NCBI GenBank assembly: GCA_035471785.1
Contig: DATIPQ010000050.1
Location: 1 to 64,000 of the forward strand
DNA length: 64,000 nt
Reading direction: 5' to 3'
Origin: Acidobacteriota bacterium
GTDB taxonomy: Bacteria; Acidobacteriota; UBA6911; RPQK01; DATIPO01
In this document: positions 17,101 to 26,125 of the stretch, in pieces
Layout of the letters: every line of letters starts with the position of its first letter
How positions within the stretch are numbered: the first letter of the stretch is position 1
Position numbers and translations under genes: made by a program
The notes under the pieces: generated by a model
Told to the model about the DNA's origin: nothing
Seen by the model: the letters and a program-made list of their open reading frames with translations, nothing else
Databases searched by the model: none

Positions 17101-17801
17101 ACAGCGCCGGCGAAGTGCCCAACAGCTTCAACCTCGACGCCGGCTATGGCCCTTCGGCATTCGACCTCAATCACATCTTCAACGTGAACTGGGTCTATGA
17201 ACTGCCCTTCGGAGCCAACCGCCGCTTCTCCGGCGGCGGATTCCTGGACAAGCTGATCGGCGGATGGACCGCCGCCGGCATCGTCTCGGTGCGCAGCGGA
17301 GGCGCCCTGACCTTCAGCCAGGGCTCGGGCGTGTGGGGCGGCGGCAATGTGCTGGGCAATGCCATCGGTCTCATCCCCACCACCGACCCCGGCCAGTTCG
17401 GCAACTCCATCCACACGGGAGCCACCGGCTCCAACGGCATCGGAACCAATTCCGATCCGGCCAACGGCGGCACCGGACTCAACCTGTTCGGCAATCCCGA
17501 GGCGGTCTTCAACAGCTTCCGCAGGGTGCTGATCAGCCAGGACACCCGCGACGGACGCGGCGCGTTGCGCGCTCCCCCTCGCTGGGACCTGGACCTGTCC
17601 ATCAGCAAGACCACCACCTTGGCCGACGCCGCCGACCAGCCCATAACCATGACCTTTTCCTTCGACTTCCTGAACGCCTTCAACAACGTGCTCTACGGCA
17701 ACCCCAGCTTGTCGGTCAACAGCCCCACGGCGTTCGGAGCCTTCACGGGCCAGAACAACGATCCCCGGGTCATCCAGTTCGGACTGAGGATCGACTTCTA
17801 A
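14103..17801 (+). CDS. Oar-like TonB-dependent receptor with carboxypeptidase-regulatory domain
   Basis: A 1232-residue outer-membrane protein. Signal peptide MRRFLPLIGLLAVGVC.., cleaved after SAWA near residue 22. Next is a carboxypeptidase regulatory-like domain (LSGTVRDQTGGIIPGVTVTL), then the plug (LDGIDVSDYTVGD, PVESVQEFRIAV, GRSAGANMTLVTKRGGNQYHG) and a long beta-barrel ending in an aromatic residue (RIDF). These features define Oar-like receptors, which are greatly expanded in Acidobacteriota and probably import large carbohydrates or peptides. The ATG at 14103 follows AAGGGAGG; an upstream in-frame TTG has no signal peptide behind it. There is no SusD-like partner nearby. It ends in a strong bidirectional terminator. 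Confidence 0.92.
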   Translation: MRRFLPLIGLLAVGVCLITSAWAQTSFTRLSGTVRDQTGGIIPGVTVTLTRVDTGAQHKTFTNDAGSYTFGTILPGVYELTAEMDGFRTILIHDLRLVIQTNHRQDIVLEPGAISEEVTVTASAEVVLQKTDATVGNQMDELRLKKLPNANRSTISYFQLQPGTTPGGEVTGSRSDQQTFQLDGIDVSDYTVGDIETVIPTPVESVQEFRIAVANPDASFGRSAGANMTLVTKRGGNQYHGSAYWYHQNDNLNANSWNNNRRGAPKAERKDNRFGFSIGGPIIKDKTFFFWNYEGRRLPGSTAITRTVPTQSLRDGLLRFADGDGNIQTINPIDFDPRGLGANPVVLNVFNQLPLPNASGGDGLNTGDFRTDVATDTRNDFAVLRVDHEFHENWNLEAKFAADRALQTTASQVDLLNLRGATEAPRRTRNALLGLNTNFTPTLTNEFRFGWVKDYTPLQRIRPTSSLPWLGPELNVAVNIGLQTIDEPTDVDTQRARIQTSNSDYWQWVNNQTWVRGNHVFQYGADVRHIRFRHDRDDKVIGSIGLPVAELANGNFVNITPDQRPDFIQPGDTSRYDQFYASLLGIVNSVPFLAVRDGDLQPLPIGSSLEADTTQQYFSFYFLDTWRVVPSLSVNYGLYYGWTTPPIEKDGKQTIMTFADDVSTFVTAEEFLTNKNLTSQGGSIFNPDIGFVPINDSGQSAAYQTDYRNLSPRAAIAWNPSFKGGFMGKLFGDKETVFRGGYSLLWDRTNTVQTVIIPTLGVGFGQTVSVNGPTNAAGEPFRAGVDGPIPLLDFGPAESPIIPSPIFSEILSFSVDPDITVPYNHVFDFTIQRELPGDHIMEVGYIGRMGRNLYQSVNLQQVPYLAVDSASGQSFAQAFDALATELRNGVAPGDVTAQPFFENVFGNFGGTAGIAGSSTSDIIQGDLNSVFLNLDIPLFLTGMQHFNNFQSLDLFMRTSGGRSNYHGVVFSLRKNFSDGLVYDLNYTFSRSLDQNGAVQNSAGEVPNSFNLDAGYGPSAFDLNHIFNVNWVYELPFGANRRFSGGGFLDKLIGGWTAAGIVSVRSGGALTFSQGSGVWGGGNVLGNAIGLIPTTDPGQFGNSIHTGATGSNGIGTNSDPANGGTGLNLFGNPEAVFNSFRRVLISQDTRDGRGALRAPPRWDLDLSISKTTTLADAADQPITMTFSFDFLNAFNNVLYGNPSLSVNSPTAFGAFTGQNNDPRVIQFGLRIDF

Positions 17802-17830
17802 GTCGAGACCACGAAGGTTAGGGACAGCCC

Positions 17831-17866
17831 AACGCCGCCAAGCCGGAAACCGGTTTGGCGGCGTTT
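17831..17866. terminator. intrinsic terminator between convergent genes
   Basis: The arms AACGCCGCCAAGCCGG and CCGGTTTGGCGGCGTT form a 16-bp stem with one G-T pair and a 3-nt AAA loop, followed by TTCTC. It stands between the receptor gene and the convergent GWxTD gene and can serve both strands. Confidence 0.85.
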
Positions 17867-17884
17867 CTCATTGGGACGGGATAT

Positions 17885-19507
17885 TCAAGGGCGGGAGGGG
17901 TCGGCTTGGGGTGCGCGCTGGATGCGCACCGGCTCGCTGATAATGAGGCTCTGGCCCGTGACCTTGTCGGTGACCTCGATCTTCAACTGCAGCGAAGGGG
18001 ACGCGGCCTTGCGCAAATCGAGGTATTCCAGAAAGGCGATGCGCTGGCCGGAGATGTAGGAGGCGCGGTCTGCTCCCTCATCGCTTTTTTCAGCCACCAC
18101 ACTTCCCTCCTCGTCCACCAGTTGGTAGGACAGGTCGAGGCTGGGCAGGCGGGTGGAACCGTCGATCCCCGCGTTGTAGAGCTGGAAGTAGAACATCAGG
18201 TGGCGTTTTTCGGCCACCACGTCGCCCAAGTGGGGCAAGACCTTGAGGGTCCCCAGCACGAACATCTCGGGGGGCTGGCTGGGGTCGAAGTCCTGGGCGA
18301 TGGGCTCCACCCGGTCGACCAGAATGACGGGGCTGGCGGCCAGCTTGTCCTCGGCCAGACGAGGAATGATGAGTCCGGTCTGCAGCGTCCCCACGCCGCC
18401 TCCGTAAGCATCTTCCACCACCAAATCGAGGCGGTAGCGGCCGGGTTCCAGCACCAGCAGCTTCTGGTAGAGGGAGCGGCCCGGCGCCAGTCCCTGAGTG
18501 TCGGAGCGGCTCTGCTCCACCGAGTCCTCGAAGATGGAGACGATGCGGCCCTGCAGGCTCTTGACGCGCCCGAAGATGTTGAGGCGGGCCTCCTCGCCTT
18601 GGCCGTCGGCCCCGAAGCGCAGATCTTTGTGATCGACGCTGACCGTCAGCGGTACCAGCGCCTGATCTCCGGCCCGCAGCCAGTGGGAGCGGAAGCTGAA
18701 GGGCAATTCTTCGTAATGAACCGCGGAATCGACGATCTCCCGTAGGCGGGGATTCTCGATCTCGGGAGCCTTGGTGAGCTGCGCGAAGCGGCGCAACCTG
18801 CGGAAAGGCAGGTCGTTGCTGTGGACGAAGGGGCTGTCGCGGTCGACTAGCCCGAGAGGGGCGCTGATGCGGTCGAAGCGCGTCCAGTTGCCGTCGAATT
18901 CCTCCTGGGTGTTGCCGTGCCCCGCCACATAGAGGAAGGCGTCCTTTTCATTGGGGTTGAGTGCAATCCGGTAATCGTTGCTGAAACCCTTGTCGACGAA
19001 CTCGATCTCCACGTCCTCGCCGATTCCGGGAATGTGGCGGTACCACCAGCGTTCCCAGGGCAGGGTGGTGGTTTCGCCTCCCCCTTCGCTGTTGGGCCGC
19101 CGGTAAGGTCCGCCGAAGGGCTGGCGCTCCACCGAGTCGGGTTCGCCGAACTTGATGTAGATCATTCCGCGGTCGGTCTTCCATCCCGGTTCGCCCGAAA
19201 AGTAGCGCTCGTTGACGTAGCTGATGCGCCGATAGTGCTCGCTCTTGAATTCATTCTCGGCGGTCTGCGGATTGGGATCGCGGCTGCGCCAGAACTGCTC
19301 GATGAACTGGTCTTTTTCTTCCAGGGTGGCCAGACTCTCGAAGACCTGGCGCTCTTCTTCGGTGATGATGTAGACGACGTCTTCTTCAAGCCATTTGCGG
19401 TAGTAGTCTTCGGCTTCCTCCTGACGCCGTTCCTGCTCTTGAGCGTAGAGCGGGGGCAGGCAGATAGCCATCAGCAGTCCAAAAGCAAGCAGGCGGCGAG
19501 CACTCAT
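17885..19507 (-). CDS. GWxTD domain-containing exported protein
   Basis: A 540-residue protein with a signal peptide (LLAFGLLMAICLPPLYA). The mature N-terminus carries the hallmark series KWLEEDVVYIITEEER, FIEQFWRSRDP, HYRRISYVNERY and GWKTDRGMIYIKFGEPD, which defines the GWxTD family of Acidobacteriota and relatives. The C-terminal half is beta-rich (LLVLEPGRYRLDLVVEDAYG) and looks like an immunoglobulin-like domain. The family is secreted and its role is unknown. It is convergent with the receptor gene and lies 66 bp from the end of the hom gene on the same strand; the intervening region is not an obvious promoter. Confidence 0.9.
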   Translation of the reverse strand: MSARRLLAFGLLMAICLPPLYAQEQERRQEEAEDYYRKWLEEDVVYIITEEERQVFESLATLEEKDQFIEQFWRSRDPNPQTAENEFKSEHYRRISYVNERYFSGEPGWKTDRGMIYIKFGEPDSVERQPFGGPYRRPNSEGGGETTTLPWERWWYRHIPGIGEDVEIEFVDKGFSNDYRIALNPNEKDAFLYVAGHGNTQEEFDGNWTRFDRISAPLGLVDRDSPFVHSNDLPFRRLRRFAQLTKAPEIENPRLREIVDSAVHYEELPFSFRSHWLRAGDQALVPLTVSVDHKDLRFGADGQGEEARLNIFGRVKSLQGRIVSIFEDSVEQSRSDTQGLAPGRSLYQKLLVLEPGRYRLDLVVEDAYGGGVGTLQTGLIIPRLAEDKLAASPVILVDRVEPIAQDFDPSQPPEMFVLGTLKVLPHLGDVVAEKRHLMFYFQLYNAGIDGSTRLPSLDLSYQLVDEEGSVVAEKSDEGADRASYISGQRIAFLEYLDLRKAASPSLQLKIEVTDKVTGQSLIISEPVRIQRAPQADPSRP

Positions 19508-19573
19508 AAGCGGCTCCTCTCAGGCTGAGCAAAGTATGGAAGGAATTATACACTCTCAGGCCAAGCGCCACAT

Positions 19574-20872
19574 TCACTCCAGGATGGGCAGGGCCAGCGG
19601 GGGACGGGAGTGAAAGTCGAGTTGGGCCATTTCGGCGACCGCCTCTTCCACCGAGGCGAAGGAGGTGGGGTCGATGGTGATGACGAAGGGCAGATCGACC
19701 GGATCGTCCCAGGCTTCCTGCACCACGGAGTGGATGTTGATGCCGTGGCGGTGGAGGATGCCCGCCAGCGCGGCCAGGATTCCGGTGCGGTCGCGCACCA
19801 CGAAACGCAAGTAGAAGGGATAGACCTCGCGGGAAGCGTCGGCCGGGCGGGCGCCCTTGTCGGCCATCAGGTAGGGGGCGGCATAAAAGCTCCCGTTGCC
19901 CGCTCTCCAGAGAGCGGCATTGAGCACGTCGGAGGCGGCCGAAACGGCTGTAGCCGCACCTCCCGCACCGGGTCCGCTGAGGACAGTCGAGCCCAGCCGG
20001 CGTCCCTCGATTTTGACGGCGTTGACCTCGCCCTCGATCTTGGCCAAGGGCAAGTCCTGAGCCACCATGAAGGGGTTGACGCGCAGCCGGGGCCGGCCGC
20101 TCTCCTCCTCCAGAGAGCCCGAAGCCAGCAGCCGGATAGCGTAACCGAGTTGGCGGGCGTAGCGGAAATCGACGGCCTCCAGCGATTCGATTCCCTGCAC
20201 CGGCACCGTTTCGGGAGCGGGCCAGACCCCGAAGCAGAGGGCCGAGAGAATGCCCAGCTTGTCGGCGGCATCGCGGCCCGAGACGTCCAGCGACGGATCG
20301 GCTTCGGCATAGCCCAACTCCTGGGCCCGCGAAACGGCCTGATGATAGTCGGCTCCGCTGGCGGCCATTTCACAGAGGATGAAATTGCAGGTGGCGTTGA
20401 GAATCCCGCTCAACCCTACGATGCGGTCGGAAAAGAGGGAACGGCGCAAGGCGCGCAGCACGGGGATGCCTCCCGCCACCGCCGCTTCGAATCCCAGGAA
20501 GGCCCCCCGCATGGAGGCCAGGCGCAGGTAGAGAGGACCGTGGCGGGCCATGAGAAACTTGTTGGCGGTCACCACCGAGCGTCCTCGCTCTAAGGTGGCC
20601 CGGATCAGCTTGTCCGCCGGCTGCTCGCCGCCCAGCACTTCCACCAGGATGTCGACGTCCTGGGCCAGCAAGGATTCCAGATCGTCGCTGAAGCTGACGT
20701 CAGGCGGCAGAAAGGACCGGTCCTTGTTCCCGTAGCTGCGGTCGAAAATATGGCTCAGGCGCAGGTCGACACCCAACTCGCGCCGATAGCGTCCGCTTTC
20801 CTCCGTCAGTTGACGGGCCAGTGCGCGTCCTACGGTGCCGTATCCGGCCAGTCCGATGCGTTGCATGCTCAT
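19574..20872 (-). CDS. hom: homoserine dehydrogenase
   Basis: A 432-residue cytosolic enzyme reducing aspartate semialdehyde to homoserine for threonine, methionine and isoleucine synthesis. Visible: Rossmann start IGLAGYGTVGRAL, cofactor loop VTANKFLMARHG, the substrate-binding stretch GFEAAVAGGIPVLRALR, GILNATCNFIL and AEADPSLDVSGRDAADKL, and a C-terminal ACT domain (FYLRFVVRDRTGILAALAGI) for feedback control. Its ATG overlaps the lysC stop codon by 4 bp (ATGA at 20869-20872), so the two are co-translated, with lysC first. Confidence 0.97.
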   Translation of the reverse strand: MSMQRIGLAGYGTVGRALARQLTEESGRYRRELGVDLRLSHIFDRSYGNKDRSFLPPDVSFSDDLESLLAQDVDILVEVLGGEQPADKLIRATLERGRSVVTANKFLMARHGPLYLRLASMRGAFLGFEAAVAGGIPVLRALRRSLFSDRIVGLSGILNATCNFILCEMAASGADYHQAVSRAQELGYAEADPSLDVSGRDAADKLGILSALCFGVWPAPETVPVQGIESLEAVDFRYARQLGYAIRLLASGSLEEESGRPRLRVNPFMVAQDLPLAKIEGEVNAVKIEGRRLGSTVLSGPGAGGAATAVSAASDVLNAALWRAGNGSFYAAPYLMADKGARPADASREVYPFYLRFVVRDRTGILAALAGILHRHGINIHSVVQEAWDDPVDLPFVITIDPTSFASVEEAVAEMAQLDFHSRPPLALPILE

Positions 20873-22164
20873 GGCGCCTGCTCCTCTTGGCCGTCCTCTG
20901 CCGGAGGGCGGCGCAAGCGTCGTTCCACTTGGTCGAGTTTGAAGGCGTGGTGGACGCTGCGCACGGCAGCCTTGAGGTCGGCGGCGCGGATGATGCAGGC
21001 GATGCGCACCTCGGAACTGCTGATCAACTCGATGTTGATGCCTTCATCGGCCAAAGCCCTGAAGAAGGTGGCGGCCACACCCGGAACCGAGGCCACTCCC
21101 GAGCCGATTATGGCCACCACTCCCGCCTCGCGGTCGACTTCGACTTTTTCGGCCCCGACCTGGGGCGCCGCTTCTTGCAGGACTTGCAGCGCCCGGTCGG
21201 CGCTGTCCCGGTCGACCACCAGCGAGACGTCGTTGCTCTGATCGTGGCGCAGGCCCTGGATGATGAGGCGGATGTTGATGCCGGCTTGGGCCAGCCTTTC
21301 CGAGATGAGGGCGGCCACGCCGGGAAAATCGCGAACCCGGGTCAGGGCGACTCGGGCAATGTCCGACTCGTAGGTGACCCCGGTAACGGAAACCTTTTCC
21401 ACTTGGTCCTCCTTGACGACGGTGGTGCCTTGCCCGGCTGCCCCTTGGCCGCTGCCGGCGAAGCTGGAAAGCACCTGCAGGGGGACCTGATGCCGGTTGG
21501 CGATCTCGACGCAGCGAGGGTGCAGCACCTTGGATCCCGAGGCGGCGTATTCAAGCATCTCCGAATAGCTGATGAAGGGCAAGAGGCGGGCCTCGGGAAC
21601 GATGCGCGGGTCGGCCGTGAAAACGCCTTCCACGTCAGTGAAGATCTGGCAGCGGGAAGCTCCCAGGGCGGCGGCCAGTGCGGTGGCCGTGGTGTCCGAT
21701 CCGCCTCGGCCCAGGGTTGTGATCTCGTCGCTGTCGGTGACCCCTTGAAAGCCGGCCACGAAGACCACATGGCCGGCCCTCAGGCGCTCCTCGATGCGGT
21801 CGGTGCGGATGGCCCGTATTCGGGCCCGCGAGAAGTTGCCGTCGGTCACGATCCCGCACTGGGCTCCGGTCAGCGAGACCGCTTCCACCCCGCGCTCGTG
21901 CATGGCCATGGCCAGCAAAGCGATCGACACTTGTTCTCCCGTGGCCAGCAGCATGTCGAGTTCGCGGGGATGGGGACGGTTGCTCACCTCGCGGGCCAGA
22001 GCCAGCAGGCGGTCGGTGGTGCGGGCCATGGCCGACACCACCACCACCTGGGAGAGCCCCCGCTGGTGATCGCCTGCCAAGTCGGCGGCAACCTTGCGGA
22101 TGCGCTGAGGCGACCCGACCGAGGTGCCTCCGTATTTCTTGACCAGCACGGCTTGCTTGGACAT
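20869..22164 (-). CDS. lysC: aspartate kinase
   Basis: A 431-residue enzyme making aspartyl phosphate, the first step of the lysine/threonine/methionine pathway. The N-terminus VKKYGGTSVGSPQRIRKVA is the kinase signature, here with KYGGTS in place of the more common KFGGTS. Other motifs are GFQGVTDSDEITTLGRGGSDT and FTADPRIVPEARLLPFISY. Two ACT domains fill the C-terminal third (starting near VTGVTYESDIARVALTRV and VAIIGSGVASVPGVA), so the enzyme is likely inhibited by end products. It is the promoter-proximal gene of the lysC-hom operon; no riboswitch was recognised upstream. Confidence 0.97.
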   Translation of the reverse strand: MSKQAVLVKKYGGTSVGSPQRIRKVAADLAGDHQRGLSQVVVVSAMARTTDRLLALAREVSNRPHPRELDMLLATGEQVSIALLAMAMHERGVEAVSLTGAQCGIVTDGNFSRARIRAIRTDRIEERLRAGHVVFVAGFQGVTDSDEITTLGRGGSDTTATALAAALGASRCQIFTDVEGVFTADPRIVPEARLLPFISYSEMLEYAASGSKVLHPRCVEIANRHQVPLQVLSSFAGSGQGAAGQGTTVVKEDQVEKVSVTGVTYESDIARVALTRVRDFPGVAALISERLAQAGINIRLIIQGLRHDQSNDVSLVVDRDSADRALQVLQEAAPQVGAEKVEVDREAGVVAIIGSGVASVPGVAATFFRALADEGINIELISSSEVRIACIIRAADLKAAVRSVHHAFKLDQVERRLRRPPAEDGQEEQAP

Positions 22165-22652
22165 GGTCTAGCCATCCAGAAGAGAATCGGGCGAGCGGGC
22201 GTCGAAGGCGTATGATGGGCAATCCGGACGCCTTTTGTCAATTCCACCTCTCCGCCAGCGGTTTCACTCCCCTCTGAGAGCCATTCAGAAATTTGGACCG
22301 AGCCGAAGAGTTGACATCCATTTATTTGAATTAGGCCGGCAGCCGAGAACCTCCGCGGCGGCGGTGCGGACAGGCGTAAGTCAGTGCAGGCAACGATTTG
22401 GGTCTATAAGGCATAGACCGCCGAAATGCTGGTATTCAAATTGCATCACAGCGGCGCTTATCGGAGACGCCAGTCCGAGGATCTCGTTTCGCAACGTGGT
22501 CGGGTGGCGAATCAAGTTCTGGCACTTATCTAATCTTGCGTTTAAAGTGCCAGCTCGATTCTCCTTATCACGGCGAATTGCCCGACCCATTGCGGGTTAA
22601 CGTCAGGGAGCCTCTTGGACTGACGAAACTTCAAGGAGAAGGAGCAACATCT
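22165..22652. other. 488-bp divergent intergenic region, lysC / second receptor
   Basis: It must hold the promoters for lysC on the reverse strand and the receptor on the forward strand. It contains a TTGACA at 22311-22316 without a good -10 box, and a perfect 9-bp inverted repeat at 22519-22553. A 121-codon frame at 22235-22600 has no family similarity or codon bias and is not called. No RNA gene or riboswitch was recognised. Confidence 0.6.
22519..22553 (+). promoter_or_regulatory. inverted repeat upstream of the second receptor
   Basis: CTGGCACTT (22519-22527) and AAGTGCCAG (22545-22553) are perfect 9-bp arms separated by 17 nt, about 100 bp before the receptor start. It may be an operator or an RNA stem in the leader. 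Confidence 0.45.
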
Positions 22653-25600
22653 ATGAAAGTTTTCAAACTCGCAAGTCGTACGCTGTTAGTGGCGGCTGCG
22701 CTGGCCCTGATTGCTTCGGTCCCTCTTTTTGCCCAGGGTTCGAGCATCACGGGCAAGGTGACCGATACCAGCGGGGGCGTGATTCCCGGAGCTGAGGTCA
22801 CCGTCACCAATGTGGCCACGGGCGATTCCCGTACCGTGGTGACCAGCGATAACGGCATCTTCCGCGTCAGCAACCTGCGCCCGGCGCGCTACGTCGCCAA
22901 AGCGGTGATCACCGGCTTTAAGACCACCACCAGCCAGCCTTTCGACGTCAGCGTCGGACAGGTGGCCCACGTCGACCTCAGACTTGAGGTGGGCGAAATC
23001 AGCGAAGAGGTGATCGTCACCGGAGCGGCCGCCACCATCGAACTGGAGCAGGGCCGGGTTTCGACCCTGGTCGACCAGGAAAAAGTGGTCAACCTGCCGC
23101 TCAACGGGCGCAACGTCATGCAACTGGTGCAGTTGTCGCCGGGCTCGGTCAACGCTGCGGCCACCATTTCGGAGCCGGGGGCGGCCAACGCCACTCAGGA
23201 CGTGACCACCTCGGTCAACGGCGGACGCGTCAACATGAACGGCTTCTGGATGGACGGCATCAGTTCCAAGCAGCTTTCCGGCGGCATGGCCTCTCAGCCC
23301 TCAGTCGACTCGGTACAGGAATTCCGCGTCGAGACGCTCAACTTTTCGGCCGAATACGGCGCTTCCATCGGCTCGGTGGTCAATGTCGTGACCAAGGGCG
23401 GAACCAATAGCTTTCACGGTTCCGTTTTCGAGTTCCACCGCAACGACAACGCCGATGCCCGCGAGTTCTTCGATATCGGGGATCCGGGCGACCCCACCGG
23501 AGGAAAGCCGGAGTTCAAGCAGAACCAGTTCGGCGGCACCTTCGGCGGACCCATCATCGAGGACAAGACGTTCTTCTTTTTCTCTTATGAGGGAATCCGC
23601 ATCCGCACCGGCGACTCCACGCTGACCACTTTCGAAGCTCCAGCCTGGACCAACTTCGTGCAAAGCAACGGCGCTCCGGTCGCTCAGTTTCTCTATTCCA
23701 ACTACGCCGTGGGCAACATTCAGGTCAATCCCACCACCGTGGGCCAGTACCTGTTGGGTACCGGATACATCAACAACGCCACCCAAGGCGAAGTGGATGC
23801 CGCCCTCAACGGCCTCTTCGGCGTGGCCCCCGGGACCCTGGGCGTCAACGACGTGATGACGGGCGATGTCTCCATTTTCACGCCCCAGGCCACTGACGGC
23901 GATCAGTTCACTCTGCGCGGCGATCATGACCTTAACGACGACAACAAGATCTTCGCCCGCTACTTCCTGGACGACCAGGGCGGCGTGGTGGTCGATCCGC
24001 GCCCGGCTTTCAACTCGCCTCAGACCATCCGCACCCATCACGGCGTGATCAGTTGGACGTCGATCATTTCGCCCACCATGGTCAACGAGGCCAAAGTCGG
24101 CTTCAACCGCACCATCAACGACATCCTGGCGGGAACGCCGGGCGTGCCGCTGGTGGCGGAAGGCGGAACCGGCACGGCCACCTTCGGGGCCTACAACGGC
24201 TATCCCCAAATCTTCCACGAGAACACTTTCTCCTGGTCCGACACCCTGTCCATCAACAGCGGGCGTCACGGCATCAAGACAGGAATCACCGTCCGCCGCA
24301 ATCAGGAGAACTCCGAGTTCAACGTGGGGCGTCCCAGCTACTACTTCTTTGACCTGGTGCAGATCGCCCTCGACACTCCCTACTACCAGATCGGCGGCGT
24401 CAACCCCAACCTGCCCGAAGTGGGCGGCAACGGACAAGCCGAACTGGCTTCCAACTTCCGCGCCTGGAGGGGAACGGAAATCGGGGTCTTCTTCAACGAT
24501 GACTTCAAAGTCCGTCCCAACCTGACCCTCAACCTGGGCGTGCGCTGGGATTGGTTCGGCCGCCTGGTGGAAGACCAGAACCGCACCACTCAGTTCGACC
24601 TCTCCCAGGGCAGCGACATCTTCGAGCGCGTGGTCTTGGGCGGCTTCGCCACCGCCGAGAAGCTCTCCGGCGACGACTACAACAACTTCGCGCCGCGCAT
24701 CGGCCTGGCCTGGGACCCCTTCGGGGATGGGAAGACCTCCATCCGCGCCGGCTACGGAATCGCCTACAACGGCGCCGTCTACAACCCGTTGGCCAACTCG
24801 CGCTGGAATCCGCCTTTCTATTCCTTCAACCTGATCTGCGCTCCCGACGTCTGCGGACGTCCCAACGAGAACATTCTCTACGGGCCGCAGGACGGATCGG
24901 CGGTCACGCCCACCGGACCTAACAACAACATCGGCGCCGGCCTCTTCGAAGGCAACATCATCGCCTACGACCCGACCAACGCCAACACTCAGTTCCTGTC
25001 GGGCATTCCCAACCCCAACACGCGCGATCCCTACACTCAGAGCTTCTTCCTGGGAATCCAGCGCGAGATCGCCAAGGACACGTCCTTCGAGATCAACTAC
25101 GTGGGAACCCTGGGCCGCAAGCTGATCAAGGCGGAGTTCTTCAACCGCTTTACCGGCGACCGGCTGGGCGCGCCCTCGCCCGTCAACGGAGACTTCGCCG
25201 GCGACACCGGACTCAACCGCCTCAACCCCGGCTTCGGACGGCTGCGCTTCTGGGAGAATTCCGTCAACTCCAACTACCACGCTCTGCAATTGCAGATCGA
25301 CCGCCGCTTCTCGGACGGATTCGCCTTCAATGCCAACTACACGTTCTCCAAGTCTCTGGATACGCGTTCCACCTGGCATAGCGGCGCCACCTCGTCGAAC
25401 TTCAACGCCGACGGGTTCGCCCTCGACATCAACAACTTCGCCCTCGACTACGGACGCTCGATCTTCGACGCCCGCCATCGCTTCGTCAGCAACTTCATCT
25501 ACGAAACGCCCTGGTTCAGGGACAGCGGCGGACTGCGCCGGGCTGTGCTGGGGGGATGGCAAGTCAACGGCGTCGTCACCCTGCAGTCGGGTCAACCTTT

Positions 25601-26030
25601 CACGCCCCACTACTCCACCAGCCGCCCCGCCGGCGGCGATTTCAACGCCGACGGCGAGAACAACGACCGCACCAATGTTCCCAGTTTCGGGAATTCGGTC
25701 GAGTTCGATCAGGATGACTGGAAGAGCGGGCCGGTGTTCAACGTCGGCGACTTCCCCCTCCCCACGCTTGGAACCAACGGGGACCTGGGACGCAACACCT
25801 TCCAAGGGCCGGGATTCGCCAACGTCGACTTCTCGCTCTTCAAGGAGTTCTCGCTGGACCGGCTGCTGACCGAAGAATCGCGTTTGGAGCTTCGTTTCGA
25901 GTTCTTCAACATCTTCAACCGCGCCAACTTCCTGCAACCCGAACCGCGGCTCAACAGCCTGCTCTTCGGCAGCGTGACCGATACCTTCGATGCACGCGAA
26001 ATCCAGTTCGGACTGAAGGTGGTCTTCTAG
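22653..26030 (+). CDS. Oar-like TonB-dependent receptor, second copy
   Basis: A 1125-residue outer-membrane protein with the same layout as the receptor at 14103 but only distantly alike in sequence. Signal peptide TLLVAAALALIASVPLFAQ, regulatory-like domain (SSITGKVTDTSGGVIPGAEV), plug (NGGRVNMNGFWMDGIS, SVDSVQEFRVETLNFSAEYG, VVNVVTKGGTNSFHG), and a barrel ending in FGLKVVF. The start at 22653 follows AAGGAG/GGAG; longer frames upstream lack a signal peptide. No SusD-like or TonB gene is nearby. Import of polymeric nutrients is likely but the substrate is unknown. Confidence 0.92.
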   Translation: MKVFKLASRTLLVAAALALIASVPLFAQGSSITGKVTDTSGGVIPGAEVTVTNVATGDSRTVVTSDNGIFRVSNLRPARYVAKAVITGFKTTTSQPFDVSVGQVAHVDLRLEVGEISEEVIVTGAAATIELEQGRVSTLVDQEKVVNLPLNGRNVMQLVQLSPGSVNAAATISEPGAANATQDVTTSVNGGRVNMNGFWMDGISSKQLSGGMASQPSVDSVQEFRVETLNFSAEYGASIGSVVNVVTKGGTNSFHGSVFEFHRNDNADAREFFDIGDPGDPTGGKPEFKQNQFGGTFGGPIIEDKTFFFFSYEGIRIRTGDSTLTTFEAPAWTNFVQSNGAPVAQFLYSNYAVGNIQVNPTTVGQYLLGTGYINNATQGEVDAALNGLFGVAPGTLGVNDVMTGDVSIFTPQATDGDQFTLRGDHDLNDDNKIFARYFLDDQGGVVVDPRPAFNSPQTIRTHHGVISWTSIISPTMVNEAKVGFNRTINDILAGTPGVPLVAEGGTGTATFGAYNGYPQIFHENTFSWSDTLSINSGRHGIKTGITVRRNQENSEFNVGRPSYYFFDLVQIALDTPYYQIGGVNPNLPEVGGNGQAELASNFRAWRGTEIGVFFNDDFKVRPNLTLNLGVRWDWFGRLVEDQNRTTQFDLSQGSDIFERVVLGGFATAEKLSGDDYNNFAPRIGLAWDPFGDGKTSIRAGYGIAYNGAVYNPLANSRWNPPFYSFNLICAPDVCGRPNENILYGPQDGSAVTPTGPNNNIGAGLFEGNIIAYDPTNANTQFLSGIPNPNTRDPYTQSFFLGIQREIAKDTSFEINYVGTLGRKLIKAEFFNRFTGDRLGAPSPVNGDFAGDTGLNRLNPGFGRLRFWENSVNSNYHALQLQIDRRFSDGFAFNANYTFSKSLDTRSTWHSGATSSNFNADGFALDINNFALDYGRSIFDARHRFVSNFIYETPWFRDSGGLRRAVLGGWQVNGVVTLQSGQPFTPHYSTSRPAGGDFNADGENNDRTNVPSFGNSVEFDQDDWKSGPVFNVGDFPLPTLGTNGDLGRNTFQGPGFANVDFSLFKEFSLDRLLTEESRLELRFEFFNIFNRANFLQPEPRLNSLLFGSVTDTFDAREIQFGLKVVF

Positions 26031-26052
26031 ACCGCCCTCACCCGCAACCTTC

Positions 26053-26082
26053 AGGGCGCCCTCCGGGGCGCCCTTTGTTTTT
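26053..26082 (+). terminator. intrinsic terminator of the second receptor
   Basis: AGGGCGCC and GGCGCCCT form an 8-bp perfect stem with a 6-nt loop, followed by TTGTTTTTC. It is 23 bp after the stop codon. Confidence 0.85.
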
Positions 26083-26125
26083 CAGCAACCCTTGCAGCCG
26101 GGCCCGCATCTATAGGGACATGTTG

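Noticed and set aside
22311-22340. Promoter with TTGACA at 22311
   Set aside because: No acceptable -10 box 16-19 bp downstream on the forward strand.
22235-22600. 121-codon forward frame between lysC and the receptor
   Set aside because: Proline/arginine-rich, no motif, lies in a likely control region.
23301-25937. 878-codon reverse frame opposite the second receptor
   Set aside because: It mirrors the receptor gene, has no family motifs, and consists of the low-complexity Val/Gly/Glu-rich sequence expected from the antisense of a GC-rich gene.
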